Notes: generated from the letters alone by a model not told the origin. Positions 11,425 through 21,153 are shown, numbered from the stretch's first letter. The stretch: 64,000 nucleotides of DNA from Saccharina japonica (GCA_008828725.1 MEHQ01001273.1:210522-274521); one strand, 5' to 3'. Made by a program: numbers and translations.

Positions 11425-11590
11425 GTTTGACTGCCCGCGACATGCCATGCCATGCCCCGGCACATGCCGCGACATGCCGCTACACATGTCGTGATATGTC
11501 GCGCGGGCAATGCCACGAAAAAACTCCAACACAATGTACATCCCTGACATGCCACGGCATGTCGCTTCATGCCACGGCAAAAGGCCCACG
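11425..11590. repeat. Cluster of GACATGCC / GGCATGTC motifs
   Basis: At least a dozen copies of RCATGYC-type words occur in both orientations in 165 bp. A second, smaller patch lies at 11960-12040 on the other side of the MITE at 11680-11950, so one cluster may have been split by the insertion. Confidence 0.7.
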
Positions 11591-11679
11591 GGTTGGCGTT
11601 AGGGTCAGGGTCGTGGTTTGCGGCGAAGCTTTACCGTGGGCCTTGCCGTGGGAGTCGTTCCGCGACATGCAGCGGGCCC

Positions 11680-11950
11680 GACGCGTGACTACGGTAGAGG
11701 TACGTAGCACTTTCCGGCTGATTTTTTTTTTCTGACCGACGGGGCTCCTTAACCCAAAATCGACGGAATTTCATTTTTTGTGTTGCACTATTTTTCGTTC
11801 CATACTTACAGTAAGTCATGGCGGTTTTTCGTCGGGGAGCACTTTGAAATTTCCTCCAAAACCAGTTCAAGGGTGGGGTTTAAAGCTCCTTCTTACAGCA
11901 CAGTAAATGACCACACTCAGAAAAAAAATGATGCATCTCTACCGTAGCTG
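11680..11950 (+). mobile_element. GACGC-MITE, right end truncated
   Basis: The left repeat GACGCGTGACTACGGTAGAGG has one inserted A. The interior carries the usual GGCTCCTTAACCCAAAATCG and ends TGATGCATCTCTACCGTAGC before the last nine bases are lost. No target duplication is recognisable. Confidence 0.8.
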
Positions 11951-12223
11951 CTCCCGGCCAGGTTCCGCGGAATGCCGCGACATTCCTCGACATGCCGCTC
12001 GATATTCCGGGGCATGTCGGGGCGTATCGCGGGCAGTGCGACACGAAACTTTACAATTGATGTCGCAAACACACACGCCGTTTGGTTGCCCACACCTGCA
12101 CCGTGGATCTCCCCTTAACTCCTTAACCCTCTTCTAGGACTGGAGTCCCGTTTTGGGGACAAATTACTTAGAATTAGAGTGGGTTGTCCCCAAATCGGGA
12201 CTGCAGTCCTAAAAGGGTCCCAC

Positions 12224-12850
12224 GTATTTGGGGGACAGAATACTTGGACATAGTGTGGGATACTTTCTTTCAGTTCTGAATGTGACGCTTCCGCACATTG
12301 TCGATACGGAACATCCACCCCCATTGATTGCACGATGTCGATCTGACAGGGAAGATGGGTTCCTGGTGTGAGTATGGCCTGGCTCGTGTTACCGGGTGGG
12401 AGGGAGCCATGATTTGGGGACAACATACTTGGAATTGCTGTGGGATGCTTCATTTCAGTTCTGAATGTGACGCTTCCGCACATTGCCGACAAAGAGCATC
12501 CGTCCCCATTAATTGACGCGTGCGGTAGAGGTAGCACTTTTTGGCTGAATCGTTTTCTGAACGATCGGGCTCCTTAACCCAAACTCGTCCGACATTCATT
12601 CGTGTGACGAAGTATGTTTTCATAAATACTTCGGTCATGAGATTTCTCATCCGCCAGCACTTGTATTTTCCCTCTAAAATCATTTTTTTCGGTGAGGTAT
12701 GACGCTCCTTGAGTGAGGAGCTAAGCAAATACATGGTGCACCCTCTATCGTAGCACGCGTCAATTGCACGATGTAGATCTGACAGGGAAGATGGGTTCCT
12801 GGCGTGAGTATGGCCTGGCTCATGTTTCCGGGTGGGAGGGAGCCATGTAA
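12224..12850. repeat. About 183-bp tandem repeat, second unit split by a MITE
   Basis: Units share CTGAATGTGACGCTTCCGCA, GCACGATGTCGATCTGACAG and GGGAAGATGGGTTCCTGG. Unit 1 spans about 12234-12415. Unit 2 spans 12416-12514 and continues at 12762-12850 after the MITE. The uninterrupted unit shows what the site looked like before insertion. Confidence 0.85.
12515..12761 (+). mobile_element. GACGC-MITE, complete, TSD AATT
   Basis: GACGCGTGCGGTAGAGG at the left and CTCTATCGTAGCACGCGTC at the right, with AATT at 12511-12514 and 12762-12765. It interrupts a tandem repeat whose other unit preserves the empty site near 12325. Confidence 0.95.
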
Positions 12851-12928
12851 TCTGTACGATCTATCTATGTGTTTCCCCGGGGGCTGGACCTGTGCTGTAC
12901 AGATCCCGCACACCACCTCATAATGGCA

Positions 12929-13179
12929 GACGCGTGCTACGATAGAGATAACACTTTTCGGCTTACATATGTTTGGAATGATCGGGCTGCTTAATCCAAA
13001 ACCGTCGGACTTTTAGTCTCAAGTTGCAATATTCTTCATTGTGTACTTGGGCCATGATATTGATTACCGGGTGGTACTTTTAGTTTCGTTCAAGAAGCAA
13101 GTTTTTGGGTAAGGTCTAGAGCTACTCAAGTGACCGCCCTCATCGAAAAACAAGGCGTGCCTCTACCGTAGCATGCGTC
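12929..13179 (+). mobile_element. GACGC-MITE, complete, TSD GGCA
   Basis: Both ends are intact (GACGCGTGCTACGATAGAG and CTCTACCGTAGCATGCGTC). GGCA flanks at 12925-12928 and 13180-13183. The interior is more diverged than in other copies, suggesting an older insertion. Confidence 0.95.
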
Positions 13180-13550
13180 GGCAGGTTAAGGTCTGGGCTA
13201 TCTAAATTATCCATATCGCGTTCTATGCCAGACGTATGAACCCTTTTGTTACTACTGCAAAGATTTCCGGTTGAGGTCAGATCGCTTGGTGATGGCCGTA
13301 TCGTCAAGTTGTTTGACTTAAGACTTACCTGTAGTCTCAGACGGAAGCGAAGCGCAGAAGTGCTGTCAAACAGCTCGAAGTTACGGGGCACACAAAAAAA
13401 CGTTCACCCACACCCCCACACCTATACGGTACCCGTAAACTCAGCAGAGGCCCGGGGGCAACAGCATCGCTGCGCAGCTCGCTAGATAGGTGGACTCGCA
13501 GAAGCACACACGTGATACTGTAGTAAGTGTTTGTTTCCCAGCAGGTATTC

Positions 13551-13700
13551 ATGTCGCGTGCACGCCTACATACCACTATGAAACCCGCTAGGATATCCAA
13601 GGATGGCCCAGATGTTACATACACATTAGATGTTGGCGATATAGATGTAAGACGATGGATTTGTAGTTGCAAGTGGTGCTCTCTTGGCCGAGTTGCATAG
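13551..13700 (+). CDS. Possible 49-residue protein, unidentified
   Basis: An ATG-initiated frame of 49 codons ends at TAG. It contains KDGPDVTYTLDVGDIDVRRW and then a CSCKWCSLG cysteine cluster. The body of the frame is repeated 177 bp downstream (to 13877) with the same stop; the changes seen include a Leu to Ser and a Ser to Arg, and the second copy lacks the ATG. I recognise no family. It may be a real small exon or a chance frame in a repeat. Confidence 0.2.
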   Translation: MSRARLHTTMKPARISKDGPDVTYTLDVGDIDVRRWICSCKWCSLGRVA

Positions 13701-13932
13701 GTCTATGACAATGAACTGGCTAGAGTTAAAGACCGAGGGTTGAAAGGGGACAGCTAGAAACCCGCTAGGATATCCAAGGATGGCCCAGATGTTACATACA
13801 CATCAGATGTTGGCGATATAGATGTAAGACGATGGATTTGTAGGTGCAAGTGGTGCTCTCTTGGCCGAGTTGCATAGGTCTATGACAATGAACTGGCCAG
13901 AGTTAAAGACCGGGGGTTGAAAGGGGACAGTG
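13579..13932. repeat. 177-bp direct tandem duplication
   Basis: Two adjacent copies begin AAACCCGCTAGGATATCC (13581 and 13758), differ at only a few positions, and both end with TTGAAAGGGGACAG. Confidence 0.95.
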
Positions 13933-14248
13933 AGCAGCAGAGAGGGATGCGCAAAGTATACCCGTCCCTCCCTCTGGACTCTGCCAGTACTACTCGCTGC
14001 AACGTATCGCTATAGCCCAACTGTTAACTATCACTCTGGGTGACGTGGCTGCACAACAGCTGGCTGATCGTCGATTCGCAACTTCACTGTCAAATAGGTT
14101 CGCCGAACCGTAGCTTACAGGGCTAGCCGAGTAGGACGATATGTACACTATAGTTTTGCGAAACACCATGTGGCACACAAAATAACGCCTCCGTCCGCCT
14201 TACAATCGGTTCTTAGTAGGATGCAGCTCACCCTTCATGCGACTTGCC

Positions 14249-14415
14249 CAACACGTGACGGCGCTTCGCGCTTGGTGCTAGCAATGTCTGCCTGGTCGGC
14301 GATAACCCCGACATGCTCCCTCCCGGTATTGTAGGCATGCGAGGGTCTTGGTCATACGGCTATGGCCATGCATGAACATGAAGTACACCCCCCCCCCCTT
14401 CACGATGGGGGCGTA
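14249..14415 (+). repeat. Dispersed repeat G, copy 2
   Basis: Matches 191-345: CGGCGCTTCGCGCTTGGTG, TGTCTGCCTGGTCGGCGATA, TATGGCCATGCATGAA and a C-tract. The 3' extension (GATGGGGGCGTAAATAC) is shared with 3410-3440. Confidence 0.75.
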
Positions 14416-14491
14416 AATACATCCACATGGACACATTGAACAATGTAGCAAACCCCACAAGGTGTCGACAATCTCAATGCGGTACGTACGT

Positions 14492-14577
14492 GTTGGTTAT
14501 ACAGCATAATCCACTGGCCTACTCAGCCAGGTACCTCGCCCTGAGTAGGTCAGTGGATTATGCCATATATAACCAAC
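14492..14577. repeat. Long hairpin
   Basis: GTTGGTTATACAGCATAATC at the left pairs with GATTATGCCATATATAACCA at the right, continuing inward through CCACTGGCCTACTCAG/CTGAGTAGGTCAGTGG, for arms of about 35 bp around a 14-nt loop. A half copy is at 14917-14955. It could be a small foldback element. Confidence 0.8.
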
Positions 14578-14651
14578 AACATATATACTTTGGGGTTCGA
14601 TACATCTCGCCGTGGTGCATTGACCTCCGGGGCACTCCCCTCGCCACGTAC

Positions 14652-14766
14652 TATTACAGAGGGCCATATTAAATAGGACCAAGTGTTGTTCGTAAAAATA
14701 CGTAAATATATAGGTTTTAGTGTGCACCGTGGGTCCTATTTACTACTATGGCCCTCCGTCTTAGTA
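14652..14766. mobile_element. Small inverted-repeat element, family D
   Basis: About 115 bp with ends TATTACAGAGGGCCATA... and its inverse ...TATGGCCCTCCGTCTTAGTA. The inner ends include AAATAGGACC / GGTCCTATTT. Another full copy is at 32479-32604 and partial ones are at about 630-660, 10490-10545, 16450-16540 and 33130-33215. Confidence 0.7.
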
Positions 14767-14835
14767 TCGAGGGGTATACTATAGTAACCATTCATATTGT
14801 CTTCAGCGCGCACACTCGAAACTAACAACTTATGA

Positions 14836-14908
14836 AATCGGCGAGACTTGAACTCCCGACCCACCCTTGAAGATTATATAGCACTACCCACTGAACTACT
14901 GAGGAGTC
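14836..14908 (-). other. tRNA-like remnant
   Basis: On the minus strand an A-box-like TAGTTCAGTGGGTAG lies about 45 nt before a B-box-like GAGTTCAAGTCTC. The T-arm (CGGGA/TCTCG) pairs, but the acceptor ends (TCCTCAG with CCGATTT) and the anticodon stem do not. It may be a tRNA pseudogene or the head of a tRNA-derived SINE. It is not a functional tRNA. Confidence 0.3.
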
Positions 14909-15049
14909 ACGTGTCTAAGTAGGCCAGTGGACTACTGTATGCTAAATAACCGACACACTGGCGAGCTACACTGTTCGATGTCTCCGGAAGTCTTGTTTTA
15001 CACCCACATTCTGCAAGGCGGGGGCGGGCGGGGGGGTGCCGGTGACTTG

Positions 15050-15068
15050 CTGTCTCTTATACACATCT
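15050..15068 (-). other. Tn5 mosaic end (Nextera adapter) left in the assembly
   Basis: CTGTCTCTTATACACATCT is the exact 19-bp reverse complement of the Tn5 transposase mosaic end used in Nextera libraries. A chance 19-bp match is very unlikely. It is followed at once by a truncated MITE duplicating sequence 0.9 kb away, so the join at 15050-15069 is probably artificial. Confidence 0.95.
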
Positions 15069-15227
15069 CGTATGACGAAGTATGTTTTCATAAATACTTC
15101 GGTCATGAGATTTCTCATCCGCCAGCACTTTTATTTTCCCTCCAAATCATTGTTTTCGGTGAGGTATGACGCTCCTTAGGTGAGGAGCTCAGAAAACGCA
15201 TGGTGCACCTCTATCGTAGCATGCGTC
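15069..15227 (+). mobile_element. GACGC-MITE fragment cut at the adapter
   Basis: Interior and right end only. From about 15082 to 15388 it and its downstream flank are identical by eye to 15983-16289, including the flank CTACTTACTATGGCCTCCC. The left end is missing exactly at the adapter sequence. Confidence 0.9.
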
Positions 15228-15877
15228 CTACTTACTATGGCCTCCCTTAATACTCTTGGGCCGACATTATTTTATCCTTACCGTGGCACCGCACCGCTCA
15301 TACCTGCCATTTCCACAGCAGAGTTCCGTTTGCGTCCAGTTTTATCGCCGCCAAGTCGTGGTCGCCTTTGTTCACTCCTTCCCAGTCCCCTGTTGTCGAC
15401 CCCGCCAGGACTACCGAACCATCATCCGCCATTGCAAGTCCTTTGACGAAATCCACGTTGTTGGCAGTACCGTCCTAGCAATGTTGGGTTCCGAAAAAAT
15501 AGCATCCAAGAAGTGCAACAACGCCTACCGTCTGATATGTCCCGAATCCAAACATGGACAACCAAGAGACGACGCAAAGGAAATAAAAGTAACAGAGCTC
15601 GTACTAGAAATTCCTCGGTGCGGTTGGTGCCGTACTGTCTGAGCTCTTCGCATAAGGCTCACATTATCGCACCTGGCACTCAACGAGCATTTATATGCCC
15701 TATTCTGAGGTCAAACTACGGTATAACTCGTACCATATTATCTGGTAGTTACTCACGTGATACGCTCACACGTTCCGAAACTATTACGAAGGACGATATT
15801 GAATAGCAACACATACTGGTATCATAGCAAAAACAGGTAAAATATTGTGGTTGTGTGCGTGTACCGTAGGCCCTAAC

Positions 15878-16126
15878 GACGCGTGCTACGGTAGAGGTAG
15901 CACTTTTTGGCTAAATCGTTTTCTGAACGATCGGGCTCCTTAACCCAAATTCGTCGTTTTTTCATTCTTGTGACGAAATATTGTTTTCATAAATACTTCG
16001 GTCATGAGATTTCTCATCCGCCAGCACTTTTATTTTCCCTCCAAATCATTGTTTTCGGTGAGGTATGACGCTCCTTAGGTGAGGAGCTCAGAAAACGCAT
16101 GGTGCACCTCTATCGTAGCATGCGTC
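15878..16126 (+). mobile_element. GACGC-MITE, complete
   Basis: GACGCGTGCTACGGTAGAGG to CTCTATCGTAGCATGCGTC, 249 bp. Flanks TAAC and CTAC are not a perfect target duplication. Confidence 0.93.
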
Positions 16127-16289
16127 CTACTTACTATGGCCTCCCTTAATACTCTTGGGCCGACATTATTTTATCCTTACCGTGGCACCGCACCGCTCAT
16201 ACCTGCCATTTCCACAGCAGAGTTCCGTTTGCGTCCAGTTTTATCGCCGCCAAGTCGTGGTCGCCTTTGTTCACTCCTTCCCAGTCCCC

Positions 16290-16372
16290 TTCGGTTTCGC
16301 GTTATCGGTTTCGCGTTATCGGTTTCGCGTTATCGGTCGGTTTCGCGTTATCGGTTTCGCGTTATCGGTTTC
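16290..16372. repeat. 14-bp tandem repeat TTTCGCGTTATCGG
   Basis: About six units, one with a partial CGG insertion. It is followed directly by a GACGC-MITE left end fragment at 16374-16430 (GCGTGCTACGATAGAGG). Confidence 0.95.
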
Positions 16373-16536
16373 GGAGGCGTGCTACGATAGAGGTCGTATA
16401 TTTCGACTAAAAACGTTTCCTGAGTGAACCTCGTTGGAACCTCGTTCTTGTGGTACAAAAACCTGCTTAAACAGGACCAAATCTTGTTAATAAAAATGGG
16501 TTCATCTGTAGATTTTTGTGTGTACCGTACGTCCCT

Positions 16537-17515
16537 ATTTAGGGCCCGTATTAACGAAGACAGCAAAAATTCAATTTGGAAAATAAAATCCTATTTGAAT
16601 GTGATTTCGCAAAAAAAAAGTGGTTTTGCGTCCTATGGGGAATAGTGAATTGCTCGTTCAAATATGTATGAAATCGAAAAAACGCAGCATGCGTCACAGC
16701 GCCCAGGTGAAAAAAATCGACGAGAGGAGACGAGAGGGAAAGCATGCGTCGACGCGTGTGCGCCGCCGCCAGCATACTTTTGCTTTTGACCGCCCAGGCT
16801 AGGAAGCTATCGCTCTCAGGGTCTCCTGGGTGGGCGTAGGGATCCCTGGAACGCCACGGGCGAGACAGGGGCGGCGATTGTGTTATCGAAGTCTTGAGCG
16901 TATCATGCTGTTTTTGGGTCGATCGCTCGGTTTTTGATCGGGTTGGAGCATCGAGCTGGTTGAAAAGTTGGGATTGCGACCGCCATGATTGGTTTTGAGG
17001 CGCCACCGCCGGGGTACGCTGTGCTATTGTCTATAGTCGTGGGCGCGGCTGTTGTCCCGGTGGCCTCGGGTTGTGGTTCACGTGTTGTCGCCTCGGTCGT
17101 GGTCATCGATGCCACCAAGAAATGACCAGATTGTACCGGGGGCGTTTGCCCACCGTGGACATGCCGGTCCAAGTCGGGCCAACTCCTCAATTTGATTTGA
17201 ATTCTTTGGAAAAGAAGGTCCTGGGACCTTCTTGTTTTTTTCGTCCAATTCAAATTGATTAGACCCCAAGATCCTAATCTTTGATGCTGGTGCGTGTGTT
17301 GACCAATGAAAAGCGTATTTGAATTTTATTTTTTCCAAATTGAATTTATTTCATACTCGTTAATACGGGCAAATACGCTTTTCATTGGTCAACACACGCA
17401 CCAGCACCAAATATTGTGCCCCAAGATCCTAATCGTTGGGCTGGTGCGTGTGTTGACCAATGAAAAGCGGATTTGATTTTTTTTTCTCCAAATTTGTTTT
17501 TGTTTTTTTTCTTCG
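16537..17515. mobile_element. Composite of GGGCCCGTATTAACGAA inverted-repeat elements
   Basis: It opens with TAGGGCCCGTATTAACGAAG and CAATTTGGAAAATAAAAT. At 17283-17480 the core GGTGCGTGTGTTGACCAATG occurs three times, alternating in orientation. A perfect hairpin (AGAAGGTCCTGGGACCTTCT) lies at about 17211-17232. The same core and ends form the compact element at 33882-34078. The 600 bp between may be cargo or an older insertion; no gene is supported in it. Confidence 0.55.
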
Positions 17516-17807
17516 AAGATAGTCCGGTGACTGAAACGATCGCAAAAACAAACCATGTTTAGTTAGTTCAGGTAGTTCCCTCCCCAGTGAGTCGAGAAAC
17601 AGCCGCATCGGTCACACTCCGTTTCGATCGACCAAACGATGCTGCCCCTGCTGTCGTAAAAGGCGTCAAGGCAGCTGCAGTAAACTAAACTATCTATTGG
17701 TAGGGGTGCATAGACAGCTAACTACAGTACGTCGAGTAGTAGCATTCGTCGTGCCAAGCACGTTGTTGCTCATGCATATGATCGTATACGTTTGGTTACT
17801 GCACAGT

Positions 17808-17972
17808 TCAGGAGACCTTATAAGAAACAGGGTAATAAGAAAGCCAGGCTGATATTTAGAGGAAAACAAGAAATTCGAGAGTGTCGTTAAATTGGAATCA
17901 GTGTACAAAGCACCCTCTCTCAAATATATAATCCAGCCCAGTTTTACTGGTTCTCATTAGGTGCCCTGTACT
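17808..17972. mobile_element. MITE family C, copy 2
   Basis: TTATAAGAAACAGG...AAGAAAGCCAGGCTGATATTTAGAGGAAAA (in two blocks) through AAAGCACCCTCTCTCAAAT to TTCTCATTAGGTGCCCTG. About 165 bp with inverted ends. It lies 160 bp upstream of the Cys-rich gene and could affect its promoter. Confidence 0.75.
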
Positions 17973-18131
17973 GTAGTACCACCAGCCGTGCGCTATTCTC
18001 AGCGGTATTAACATGTTAAACTGCTGTCGTTCTTTATCTCACCGCCTCTCTCACGCTCTGCCTTCACGTCTCCTGCGCGCGCAGGATTTAAAACGCGGGA
18101 TCTCAAAACGAGAGACAGCATCACCATCGTG

Positions 18132-18749
18132 ATGGTGAAGGGCCTGATCCATCGCTTCGTCTTAGCCTCGCCGGGGGCGCTGCTTCTTCTCCTCCTCGCC
18201 ACGACCACCACTACGCTCCTCCCGCACAGAGCGGGTGCAAGCACCACCGCCACCAGCACCACCACTGCGGAGGACGAAACCGACTCGTGCGAAGACGAAA
18301 CGTCCGCCTGCGCGTTTGACGCCACGTGCTCCAGCTGCAACCTGATCGCCTTCGCGAGCAGCTCGGAGTACAAGGAATGCTTCAACTCGGGCGACGTGGT
18401 GTCCGGCGACGACTTCTTGGGATGCTCCGGGTTCATGGCCGGGCCGTGCTGCATCGACGAGGTGTCCGACTTGGAGTGCCTGAAGAGCGATATTTTCGTG
18501 GAGTTGAAGCTGTGCACGATGGCGTCTCTGGGTTGTTCGGTGGACGAGATTACGTGCAGCGATAGCGACGACGGTGGTGGTGATGGTGAAGACAGTGCAG
18601 TAAGCGCGAACAACGGCGCATCGGCCGGCTTCGGTGGCGGCGGGCGCGCTTCATCTGCTGCGGCTGCTGCTGCTGCTGTCGCGGCTGTCGTCGGTTCAGT
18701 TGTCTGTCGCTCCGGGTTTTTGCTGCCTCCGTCGCTGTTGTTGGTCTGA
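18132..18749 (+). CDS. Secreted 12-cysteine protein with hydrophobic C-terminal tail
   Basis: A 205-residue protein whose ATG follows a GACAGCATCA shared with the 30508 gene. Residues 1-37 form a signal peptide (LLLLLLATTTTTLL, cleavage likely after AGA). After a Thr/Ser/acidic stretch comes the core with cysteines 53, 60, 66, 69, 83, 98, 106, 107, 116, 128, 135 and 142; key words are AFDATCSSC, PCCIDEVSDLEC and SVDEITC. A Gly/Asp linker (143-170) precedes an Ala-rich hydrophobic tail (173-205) that could be a GPI signal or membrane span. The same 12-Cys spacing occurs in the 58958 gene, so six disulphides are likely. Unlike its neighbours it has no stops or frameshifts and is GC-rich, so it looks functional. 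The role is unknown; a cell-surface or wall protein is plausible. Confidence 0.8.
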   Translation: MVKGLIHRFVLASPGALLLLLLATTTTTLLPHRAGASTTATSTTTAEDETDSCEDETSACAFDATCSSCNLIAFASSSEYKECFNSGDVVSGDDFLGCSGFMAGPCCIDEVSDLECLKSDIFVELKLCTMASLGCSVDEITCSDSDDGGGDGEDSAVSANNGASAGFGGGGRASSAAAAAAAVAAVVGSVVCRSGFLLPPSLLLV

Positions 18750-18996
18750 TCATCACATACATGCCGTGTATGGAGGAAGTTACCATTGTAGTCTTATCAT
18801 GCCAGCAAACCTCGCCAGGGGATAGTGTTTGTAGAAACCAGTGCTCTACCTTACCGATTCTAGGGGGGAGACTGGCCGGTCCGGGCGAGCAAAAAGGTGC
18901 TGCTGCAACTGCCAGCCCCGTGGGTGGATAGAGGACTATCCTGGCGGTTTTTTCTACTACCCGTTCACGAGGAGTTTCACGGTAGGGGGGGGGGGG

Positions 18997-19300
18997 CATG
19001 CTACGATAGAGGTAGCACTTTTTGACTCAAACGTTTTCTGAACGACTGCGCTTCTTAACACAAAATCGTCGGAATTTCTGTCTTGTGTTGTTGCAATATA
19101 GGTTTCGTTGAATACTGTAAGGCCATGGGGTTGTTCAGCATCGTGTACGCAGCACGTTCAATTTCCTCCGAAATCAGTTTTCGGGTGGGGTATATATACG
19201 TAGAGCACCTGTGCGATAATCAAGTGACCAGAACCCTTAGAAGCTGTACCGTACGCACCCGCAGCACGTTTCGACCGGTTTGTTTTTCAGTATTGTTCTG
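18997..19300 (+). mobile_element. Diverged GACGC-MITE relative
   Basis: CATGCTACGATAGAGGTAGC at the left end, then GACTCAAACGTTTTCTGAAC. The right side reads GCTGTACCGTACGCACCCGC and has diverged. 19019-19320 is nearly identical to 22652-22960, but lacks about 15 bp present there just before GTACCGTACG. Confidence 0.75.
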
Positions 19301-19500
19301 GTTTGACGGACAGGTTCAACTATTATCGGGGGGGGGGGGCACGAAACAAAACCTACCAGGTATTTTCCTTATACTCAATAAAAAAAGGGCCGTTTGGATC
19401 CAAGGTTTGGATCCAATAATACTATAAATTATTAACAAACGCGAAGCACTGCCACCTTATAGCCTTATAGGGGTGGCGGCATATTTTCGGAGCTCCTCGC

Positions 19501-19718
19501 ATGCAGTCATTGTAATACGAGCAACTCGCTTAAAACGGCATGGTTGCTGTCCACAAAAAGCTGTGTTCCCATGCCTCGTGTGTAAAGCGGCCGGTGTGTG
19601 GTGTGCAGCATGCAGCTATTGTAATACGAGCAACTCGCTTAAAACGACATGGTTGCTGTCCACAAAAAGCTGTGTTCCCATGCCTCGTGTGTAAAGCGGC
19701 CGGTGTGTGGTGCAATAA
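19501..19718. repeat. 109-bp tandem duplication
   Basis: Two copies share GTAATACGAGCAACTCGCTT and AAAGCGGCCGGTGTGTGGTG. No coding is supported. The preceding 19340-19500 holds the CCTTATACTCAATA / GGGCCGTTTGGATCCAA repeat that also occurs at 21320-21830. Confidence 0.9.
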
Positions 19719-19849
19719 CCTTTGGTTCGGCTTCCGTTTGCGCCCGCCACAAGAGAGGCCCACACGCCGGTCCGGTAATCTAGTTCAACGCCACATTGTT
19801 ATTGGACTTTTAATTTTGCTTCTAAGAATTTTTCCACGGTGGTATCATA

Positions 19850-20560
19850 CTAAAAACGTTTCCGTGGAAGTAAAGTTTACTTCCACGATTTTGGTTTTAC
19901 TTTTATTGAAGTAAATTTACTTCCACGAACAAACTGTTTTTTACTTCCTCCCGGGATTTGTTTTACTTCCATGAAACTGTTTTTACTTCCAGGTGACTAC
20001 AATGGAAGTAAATAAAATATAGACTTCCATACAAGTAAAACATGGAAGCGAGGGCATGAATTCAACCCCTGCTCTGCTCCCAGTTGGTACCGTAAAGTGG
20101 GCCCATCCCGATTACCAAAACGTGGCCCAGTTACAAACTTGATATTTAAAACCGTGTAGCTCGCAGCGCGGAACCACACTATCTAGTAGCCGAAGAACCT
20201 CTTCAAACGGAAACTTCCACGAAACTATGGAACTGTTTTTACTCCCATGGAAGTAAATACGGTTCACCACAATTAAAGTTTCCACTTACCAAGTCCACAA
20301 TTTACTTCGATGACATTTTGGTTTTCCTTTCATGCAAGTAAAGTTTTGTTCATGGAAGTAAATTTAAACTTTCAGGGAAGTCAATTTATTTGCATGGAAG
20401 TAAAAAAACAACATATCGAAGTAGAATTCTACTGCCGTGAAGGTAAAAAAAACTTTCTTGGAAGCAAATTTACTTCCATGAAGAAGGTAAAAATAATCTT
20501 TCTTCATGGGATTGAAAGTTTGTCTTCCATGTGGAAGTAAAAACACTTTCATGGAAGTAA
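19850..20560. repeat. TTTACTTCC / GGAAGTAAA cluster 1
   Basis: Dozens of the 9-mer TTTACTTCC and its complement occur in both orientations, often fused as TTTACTTCCATGGAAGTAAA-like palindromes. Inside, at 20040-20190, is a core that is the reverse complement of 47235-47395 and 52355-52510 (contains CTGCTCCCAGTTGGTACCGT and GGGCCCATCCCGATTACCAA). No coding region is seen. Confidence 0.8.
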
Positions 20561-20955
20561 AAGTTTACTTCTCCCATATGGAAGTAAATGAAAAAGACAA
20601 AGGATGTGGTAGACCCTTCCAACCTGACCAACATTGGTACGCGCTGTTTGCGCTGTGTGCTATGTAGTTCCATGTGGAAGTAAAAAACAAATCATGGAAG
20701 TAAAATTTCACTTCTCCCATATGGAAGTAAATGAAAAAGACACACAATGTGGTAGACCCTTCCAACCCGACCAACATCTTGCATGCGCCGTATGCGCTGT
20801 GTGCTACTTCCATGAGGAAGTAAAACACTTTCAAGGAAGTAAGATTTTACTTTTCCCATATGGAAGTAAGTGAAAAAAGACAAATAATGTGGTAGACCCT
20901 TCCAACCCGACCAACACGTGTATGCGCTGTATGCGCTGTGTGCGCTAGTCCTTAA
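20561..20955. repeat. About 141-bp tandem repeat, three units
   Basis: Units begin at CTCCCATATGGAAGTAA (20571, 20714, 20853) and share AATGTGGTAGACCCTTCCAA and GCGCTGTGTGC. They extend the TTTACTTCC cluster. From 20955 to 21150 there is no gene. Confidence 0.9.
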
Positions 20956-21153
20956 AAAACATTTGCCAGAAAAAAATAGCATATCATACTATTAATACAT
21001 CATACTACATAATCGAAAAGGTAGTTGCGCGCTTGGGGGGCTCAACCGGTCAGAAAACATTCAGAAAATGTTCAGACAATATTGCCTCAGAAGGCATAAA
21101 AACACTATCTGAAACCCTTACCCGGGGTGAGTCAACATGGTCTTTATGGTGCC

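Noticed and set aside
15060..15075. Illumina P7 adapter tail ATCTCGTATG after the mosaic end
   Set aside because: The CGTATGACGAAG part is normal MITE interior (compare CGTGTGACGAAG at 12597); only the 19-bp mosaic end is foreign.
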